5,022 nt of DNA from NCBI GenBank assembly GCA_017885365.1, contig JAFNGD010000287.1, positions 1 to 5,022 of the forward strand. Direction: 5' to 3'. The notes under the pieces were generated by a model. That model worked only from the letters and a program-made list of their open reading frames with translations. It ran no database searches and was not told the origin of the DNA. The stretch's first letter is position 1. Each line of letters starts with the position of its first letter. The position numbers were made by a program, and so were the translations under genes. Shown piece after piece: positions 1 to 5,022 of the stretch. The stretch is from Nitrospirota bacterium. Its GTDB lineage: Bacteria; Nitrospirota; UBA9217.

Positions 1-23
1 GTCTTATGCAGGATTTGCAGCAT
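1..23 (-). CDS. secF: SecF, protein-export membrane protein (first 7 codons only; continues past the window edge)
   Basis: On the minus strand an ATG at 23-21 opens a frame that reads M-L-Q-I-L-H-K and then runs off the window. A strong ribosome binding site (GGAGGG, complement of 28-33) lies 4 nt upstream. This short hydrophobic/basic start followed by a lysine resembles the N-termini I know for SecF, which enters the membrane almost at once. The position directly downstream of secD is where secF sits in most bacteria. SecF pairs with SecD and YajC at SecYEG and uses the proton-motive force to pull exported proteins out on the far side of the membrane. The gap to secD is 139 bp, wide for this pair, because a repeat element lies in it. 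The call rests on context, RBS and seven residues; the diagnostic SecF domains are outside the window. Confidence 0.82.
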
Positions 24-27
24 TGTA

Positions 28-33
28 CCCTCC
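28..33 (-). promoter_or_regulatory. Ribosome binding site of secF
   Basis: The minus strand reads GGAGGG, then TACA, then ATG. This near-consensus Shine-Dalgarno site decides the secF start. It lies 24 bp clear of the repeat element at 58-153, so secF can be initiated independently of secD translation. Confidence 0.8.
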
Positions 34-57
34 AAAGAAATTACACGAGATCAAGTG

Positions 58-153
58 TTTTACCGCAGAGATCGCTGAGATCGCAGAGTCGTAAATCTCG
101 ATCTTTAAGTCAGAAATCTCTTCTCCGCGAGCTCTGCGCTCTCTGCGGTAAAA
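58..153. repeat. Hairpin element with nonamer tandem arms (CGCAGAGNN) in the secF-secD gap
   Basis: The ends are a perfect 13-bp inverted repeat: TTTTACCGCAGAG at 58-70 against its complement at 141-153. Inside, each arm is three tandem 9-mers. The left arm is CGCAGAGAT (64-72), CGCTGAGAT (73-81) and CGCAGAGTC (82-90). The right arm, read on the minus strand, is CGCAGAGAG (147-139), CGCAGAGCT (138-130) and CGCGGAGAA (129-121). Facing units pair 8/9, 7/9 and 6/9, decaying toward the loop. The loop is 91-120 (30 nt) and shares AAATCTC at 93-99 with the copy at 114-120, which runs to the loop end. It contains no ORF. From memory, CGCAGAG-type intergenic repeats occur in many environmental bacterial genomes; I cannot verify this here. 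In the putative operon mRNA it would form a long imperfect hairpin between secD and secF. Confidence 0.85.
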
Positions 154-162
154 TGTTTTTTC

Positions 163-1734
163 TTAGATGCTCAGTTTTTCCAACTTCCACTTGGCGTTGA
201 TGATGTCGAAGATGACCTTGGTGCCCACCAGCGCCGAGTACAGGTTGATCATGATGCCGAGGCTGAGCGAGACCGCGAACCCCTTGATGGGGCCGGTGCC
301 GAACATGAACAGCATGGCTGCCGTGATCAGCGTGGTCACGTGAGAATCCAGGATGGTCATGAACGCCTTGTCGTACCCCGAATCGATGGCGGGCCTGGGC
401 GGCTTGCCCGCGCGAACCTCCTCGCGGATGCGTTCGAACATCAGCACGTTGGAGTCCACGCCCATGCCGATGGTGAGGATGATGCCCGCGATGCCCGGAA
501 GGGTGAGCGTAGCGTTCAGGAACGCCATGGCCCCGAGAAGCAGTACCATGTTCAGAATGATGGCATAGTCCGCGATGAGACCCGAGAGGCCGTAGTAGAC
601 CACCATGAACACGACCACGATGAGCCCGCCGATGAGGGCGGCCCGGACGCCCTTGTTGATGGAGTCCTGGCCAAGGGACGGCCCGACGGTCACGTTCTGG
701 ACGATCTTCATCGGCGCGGGCAGCGACTCCCGGAGAACGATGGCGAGCTTCGCCGCCTCGTCATGCGTGAAGTTGCCCGTGATCTGGGCGCTGCCCCCGG
801 AAATGCGGTCCTTGATCCGCGGCGCGGAATGGACGACGCCGTCGAGGACGATGGCGAGCTGCTTGCCAACGTTCTCGCCGGTGATCCTCTCGAACACCCT
901 GGCGCCGTCACCGTCAAAGGTGATGCTGATTGCGGGCTTACCATACTCGTCGATGCTGACCTTGGCCTCCTTGAGCCGGTCGCCGGTCAAGAGCGTCTGC
1001 GTGAGAAGGAGGTATGGCTGACGGGTCACTTTGCCGGTCTCCCCCACGCCCTCGCTGTACAGGATCTCGCGGCCTTCGGGGACCTTGCCTGCCAGCGCTT
1101 TAGTCATGTCGGACTCGGTGTCGACCAGCTTGAACTCAAGCCGGCCGGCGGTCTTCATGAAGGAGATGGCCTCCTGGGGGTTCTTGATGCCCGGAAGCTG
1201 GATCACCAGCTGGTCCACCCCCTGCTTGTACACGTTGGGCTCGGCGACGCCGAACTTATTGATCCTCCGCTCGGTCCGTTCCTTCGCCTGCCGGACAGCG
1301 TCCTCCTTCATCTCATTGGCACGGGCCGGTTGGAGGCCGTACACCAGCTGCCCCTTCGACCGGTCCTTCAGCACCAGGACGGCGTAGGTCTTCTTCACGA
1401 AGGTCTCCACCTTGTCCTCGAGCGCCTCGGCGAACTTCGCCGTGATATCCTGGCCGGACCGGCTGAACTGGACCGAGATCCCCTGCGATGCCGCCGTGGT
1501 CTGCAGGTCCGCGATGATGTTGTCAACGGCGGCCTCGACGGCCTTGTCCGTTTCCACCTGCATCACAAGGTGGCTTCCGCCCCTGAGGTCAAGCCCGAGG
1601 GCGATCTTTGAGACGTTGTGGCGCCACCAGTCAGGCAACTTGTCCCCCACCGGGGTGGACGGCAGGAACAGTACCAGCGCGATCACCACCGACAGGAGAA
1701 TGAGACCCAGTCTCCACTGAATGCTTGTCTTCAT
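163..1734 (-). CDS. secD: SecD, protein translocase subunit
   Basis: SecD (523 aa) is the inner-membrane subunit that, with SecF and YajC, couples proton flow to late steps of protein export through SecYEG. Membrane segment 1 lies at about residues 8-25. The hallmark LGLDLRGG is at 46-53, followed by the large extracytoplasmic region (about 54-345) that holds the P1-type domain. Five more membrane segments follow at about 363-381, 388-406, 412-430, 466-480 and 483-508. The conserved fourth-segment motif reads GMGVDSNVLMFERIREE at 423-439; Asp427 matches the proton-relay aspartate known from SecD (D519 in E. coli, D340 in Thermus SecDF). The length suits SecD forms shorter than the 615-aa E. 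coli protein. The ATG at 1734-1732 is fixed by GAGGAGGA with a 6-nt spacer, and the frame ends in TAA. It lies 113 bp after yajC and 139 bp before secF. No truncation or frameshift is visible. Confidence 0.97.
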   Translation of the reverse strand: MKTSIQWRLGLILLSVVIALVLFLPSTPVGDKLPDWWRHNVSKIALGLDLRGGSHLVMQVETDKAVEAAVDNIIADLQTTAASQGISVQFSRSGQDITAKFAEALEDKVETFVKKTYAVLVLKDRSKGQLVYGLQPARANEMKEDAVRQAKERTERRINKFGVAEPNVYKQGVDQLVIQLPGIKNPQEAISFMKTAGRLEFKLVDTESDMTKALAGKVPEGREILYSEGVGETGKVTRQPYLLLTQTLLTGDRLKEAKVSIDEYGKPAISITFDGDGARVFERITGENVGKQLAIVLDGVVHSAPRIKDRISGGSAQITGNFTHDEAAKLAIVLRESLPAPMKIVQNVTVGPSLGQDSINKGVRAALIGGLIVVVFMVVYYGLSGLIADYAIILNMVLLLGAMAFLNATLTLPGIAGIILTIGMGVDSNVLMFERIREEVRAGKPPRPAIDSGYDKAFMTILDSHVTTLITAAMLFMFGTGPIKGFAVSLSLGIMINLYSALVGTKVIFDIINAKWKLEKLSI

Positions 1735-1740
1735 GAAACG

Positions 1741-1748
1741 TCCTCCTC
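1741..1748 (-). promoter_or_regulatory. Ribosome binding site of secD
   Basis: The minus strand reads GAGGAGGA followed by a 6-nt spacer and ATG. It lies just outside the GGTTCAA element, whose outermost degenerate unit ends at 1756, so the element leaves the initiation signal intact. Confidence 0.85.
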
Positions 1749-1755
1749 AATACCT

Positions 1756-1849
1756 ATTCAAGGTAACAGGTTCAAGGTTCAAGGTTCAAGGAAGGACAAC
1801 TGACGAATCGCCGTTGAACCTTGAACTTTGAACGCTGAATGAAGTTATT
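1756..1849. repeat. Hairpin element with heptamer arms (GGTTCAA type) in the secD-yajC gap
   Basis: The left arm holds three perfect tandem GGTTCAA units (1769-1775, 1776-1782, 1783-1789), preceded by a stray TTCAAGG at 1757-1763. The right arm, read in complement, is GGTTCAA (1820-1814), AGTTCAA (1827-1821) and CGTTCAA (1834-1828), so facing units pair 7/7, 6/7 and 6/7. An outer ATTCA (1756-1760) faces TGAAT (1836-1840). The loop is about 1790-1813 and contains GAATCGCCGTT at 1805-1815, whose complement recurs in the tgt-argS element. The yajC-side end, TGAATGAAGTTATT (1836-1849), matches the end of the next element at 13 of 14 positions and runs into the yajC stop. There is no U-tract after the stem in either direction, so it is not an obvious terminator. 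Confidence 0.88.
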
Positions 1850-2186
1850 ACTCCTTGCTCGCCTCTTCCTCGGTCAGGACCGTTCCCACGGAACCGCGGG
1901 CGACCTTCACCTTGACGCCGTCGGCGATCTCGACCTTCAGAGTTTCCGTGCCGACGCCCGCGACCGTGCCGTAGACACCGCCGCCGATGATGACCTTATC
2001 GCCCTTTTTGAGAGCTTCCACCATCTTCTTGTGTTCCTTCATCTTCTTCTGCTGGGGACGGATCAGGATGAAGTAGAAGATGCCGAAGATGATCAGCATC
2101 ATGAAGAGGCCGCTGAAGCCGCCTCCGCCCGACTGACCTGCCGCGCCGCCCGGGGCGCCCATTGCATATGCTATTGACTCGAACAT
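1848..2186 (-). CDS. yajC: YajC, preprotein translocase accessory subunit
   Basis: YajC (112 aa) is the small membrane protein that associates with SecD and SecF in the Sec holo-translocon; its exact function is not settled and in E. coli it is not essential. The N-terminus (residues 1-25) is a flexible Gly/Ala-rich tail. One membrane span at about 26-42 ends in the family hallmark IRPQQKKMKEHKKM (42-55). A compact basic domain follows with KGDKVIIGGGVYGTVAGV at 61-78, the SH3-like fold typical of YajC, and an acidic Glu/Lys end. The length is normal for the family. The ATG at 2186-2184 has TAGGAGG 7 nt upstream. The gene ends in tandem stops TAA TAA, the second of which overlaps the terminus of the neighbouring repeat element. 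It sits between tgt and secD in the usual order, with an inverted heptamer element in each flanking gap. Confidence 0.96.
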   Translation of the reverse strand: MFESIAYAMGAPGGAAGQSGGGGFSGLFMMLIIFGIFYFILIRPQQKKMKEHKKMVEALKKGDKVIIGGGVYGTVAGVGTETLKVEIADGVKVKVARGSVGTVLTEEEASKE

Positions 2187-2193
2187 GGATGTT

Positions 2194-2200
2194 CCTCCTA
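2194..2200 (-). promoter_or_regulatory. Ribosome binding site of yajC
   Basis: The minus strand reads TAGGAGG with a 7-nt spacer to the ATG. It lies 12 bp outside the repeat element that begins at about 2212. Confidence 0.85.
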
Positions 2201-2211
2201 TGGATTATCTC

Positions 2212-3502
<1,291 letters not shown>

Positions 3503-3508
3503 TTTCTG

Positions 3509-5022
3509 TCACATTCGCTCCGGCGCCGTCACGCCCAATATCTTCAGCGCGCTCTGGATCACCGTCTTGACCTGCCTCATCAGGAACAGCCGCGCGCCCA
3601 TGACCGCGGCAAGCGCAGCGTCGTCCGTGATGATGCGGTGCTTGAAGTAGTAATTGTGCAGCAGGCCCGCCAGGTCCTGAAGATAGAAGGTCAGACGGTG
3701 CGGTTCGTAGGTCAGCGCCGCTTCCTCGACCACTTCGGGATACTTTGCAAGGGCCTTGATGATGTTCTGCTCTTCCTCAAGGTCGAGGAGCGCAAGGTTC
3801 ACCGTGTCCCGCGTCGGGACCGGGATCTTCCTCGTCTCCGCCTCGCGGAACACGCTCGCGATCCTTGCGTGGGCGTACTGGACGTAGTAGACCGGGTTCT
3901 CCCGGGACTGCTCCTTCGCGATATCGAGATCGAAATCGAGATGGCTGTCGGAGCGTCGCGTCAGGAAGATATACCGTGCAGCGTCTGCGCCCACATCCTG
4001 TACCACGTCGCGAAGCGTCACGAAGGTGCCCGCCCGCTTGGACATGGGGACCGGCTGGCCGTGGCGCAGGATCGAGACGAGCTGGACAAGCAGCACGTGC
4101 AGCGAATCCGACCGATGTCCGAAGGCCTGGATCACCGCCTGCACCCGTGGGATGTACCCGTGATGGTCGGCGCCCCAGATGTTCACGAGCTGCTTGAAGC
4201 CGCGAGCAAGCTTGTTCCGGTGGTAGGCGATGTCCGTGGCGAGGTAAGTGTACTCGCCGTCCTTCTTGATGATGACCCGGTCCTTATCATCGCCGAAGGC
4301 AGTGGACTTGAGCCAAAGCGCGCCGTCCTGCTCATAAGCAAAACCGCGCTCTTTCAGTTCCTCAATAGACCGTTGGACCGAACCGTCAGCAAGCAGGCTT
4401 CTCTCACTGAACCAGACATCGAACCGTACACCGAAATCCTCCAGGTCCTTCTTTATATCTGTGAGCATCTGGTCTTTGCTGTATTCTGCAAAGACCTTCT
4501 CGCTCTCTTCAAAGGACCTGTCGATATATGTAAGACCGATTGAAGGCGACGACGACGCAGATGCAGACACTTCATTGATATACGTTCCGTGGTAGCCATC
4601 CTCAGGAAAAGGCTCGTCCTTACCGTGCATTTGACGATAACGGCTATATACCGAACGAGCGAGCAATTTAACCTGCCGTCCCGCGTCGTTGATGTAGAAC
4701 TCGCGCTGGACGTCATACCCGACCGCCGAGAGCAGGTTTGCCAGTGCGTCACCTACCGCGGCTCCCCTGCCGTGGCCCACGTGGAGCGGCCCCGTGGGGT
4801 TCGCGCTCACGAACTCTACCTGGACCTTCTCGCCTTTGCCGATGTCTTTCAGACCATATTCATGCGCCTGGTCATCAATGTCAAAGAGCGTCTTGCGCCA
4901 GCGGTCCTGCTTGAGGAAAAAATTGATGAATCCCGGGCCGGCGATCTCGGTCTTCGCGATGATGCCTTCCTCGTCCTGGATGTTCGCCAGCATGATCTCG
5001 GCGATCTTCCGGGGAGGCTTGC
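3509..5022 (-). CDS. argS: Arginyl-tRNA synthetase (5' end beyond the window)
   Basis: ArgS charges tRNA-Arg with arginine using ATP; it is a class I synthetase. About 504 residues are visible and the frame stays open to the window edge, reading KPPRKIAEIMLANI at its start, so the Met codon at 4993-4991 is internal and not the true start. Numbering from that Met: the end of the N-terminal additional domain (AGPGFINFFL, 18-27), the class I signature HVGH at 71-74 within SANPTGPLHVGHGRG, the catalytic-domain stretch GALWLKSTAFGDDKDRV (224-240), the ATDIAYH and WGADHHGY motifs (252-258, 273-280), the KMSK-type loop PMSKRAG (316-322), and the all-helical DALR anticodon-binding domain from about 366 (NPVYYVQYAHARI) to the C-terminal PERM and TGA stop. 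Roughly 70-80 N-terminal residues are probably missing. The middle (about 4321-4680) is lower in GC than its flanks and contains a serine/alanine-rich stretch. tgt follows after 101 bp. Confidence 0.96.
   Translation of the reverse strand, partial: KPPRKIAEIMLANIQDEEGIIAKTEIAGPGFINFFLKQDRWRKTLFDIDDQAHEYGLKDIGKGEKVQVEFVSANPTGPLHVGHGRGAAVGDALANLLSAVGYDVQREFYINDAGRQVKLLARSVYSRYRQMHGKDEPFPEDGYHGTYINEVSASASSSPSIGLTYIDRSFEESEKVFAEYSKDQMLTDIKKDLEDFGVRFDVWFSERSLLADGSVQRSIEELKERGFAYEQDGALWLKSTAFGDDKDRVIIKKDGEYTYLATDIAYHRNKLARGFKQLVNIWGADHHGYIPRVQAVIQAFGHRSDSLHVLLVQLVSILRHGQPVPMSKRAGTFVTLRDVVQDVGADAARYIFLTRRSDSHLDFDLDIAKEQSRENPVYYVQYAHARIASVFREAETRKIPVPTRDTVNLALLDLEEEQNIIKALAKYPEVVEEAALTYEPHRLTFYLQDLAGLLHNYYFKHRIITDDAALAAVMGARLFLMRQVKTVIQSALKILGVTAPERM

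Noticed and set aside
58..160. Rho-independent terminator: hairpin followed by a T run (TGTTTTTT at 154-160) on the plus strand
   Set aside because: No plus-strand gene exists to terminate, the loop is 30 nt with a decayed inner stem, and in the secD-to-secF direction the stem is followed by AAAACAC, not a U-tract.
1769..1789. Tandem GGTTCAA as T-arms of a tRNA, since GGTTC(A/G)A is typical of tRNA T-loops
   Set aside because: There is no acceptor, D-arm or anticodon stem around it; the motif is simply repeated every 7 bp and faces an inverted copy.
3509..4993. argS starting at the Met codon 4993-4991
   Set aside because: The frame stays open to the window edge with ArgS-like residues (KPPRKIAEI), and a start there would remove most of the N-terminal additional domain.

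Overview
The window looks like a chromosomal housekeeping segment from a Gram-negative-type bacterium with fairly high GC (about 60% in the stretches I counted by hand, dipping to about 50% inside argS). Everything is encoded on the minus strand, so the biological order runs from high to low coordinates: argS (5' end cut by the window edge) - tgt - yajC - secD - secF (only its first codons are present). The tgt-yajC-secD-secF block is a widely conserved bacterial order. The protein sequences resemble those of Desulfobacterota (former Deltaproteobacteria) or Nitrospirota, but I cannot fix the lineage without a search, so the placement is tentative.

Layout by gene. 3509-5022 encodes arginyl-tRNA synthetase without its N-terminal part. 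2292-3407 encodes tRNA-guanine transglycosylase (queuosine pathway), starting with GTG. 1848-2186 encodes YajC, the small single-span partner of SecDF. 163-1734 encodes SecD, with its P1-type periplasmic domain and six membrane segments. 1-23 holds the Shine-Dalgarno-preceded start of secF. YajC, SecD and SecF work together as the accessory complex that uses the proton-motive force to help SecYEG export proteins. Tgt and ArgS act on tRNA. No gene-free stretch exceeds 139 bp.

The unusual part is between the genes. All four intergenic gaps (139, 113, 105 and 101 bp) are occupied by the same kind of structure: a 76-96 bp element in which two arms made of short tandem units (7 bp in three elements, 9 bp in one) face each other as an inverted repeat around a 17-30 nt loop. 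The arm units differ: GGTTCAA-type in the two gaps flanking yajC, CAGGAGN in the tgt/argS gap, and CGCAGAGNN in the secF/secD gap. Two elements with unrelated arms share an 11-base loop core, AACGGCGATTC, placed in the same position next to one arm, and a third has a 9/11 match to the loop. The two GGTTCAA-type elements share a 13/14 terminus that overlaps the stop codon of the gene they follow. This suggests one family of modular hairpin elements with a conserved centre and interchangeable or rapidly renewed satellite arms. The family reading is inference; the repeats, the loop match and the terminus match can be read directly from the sequence.
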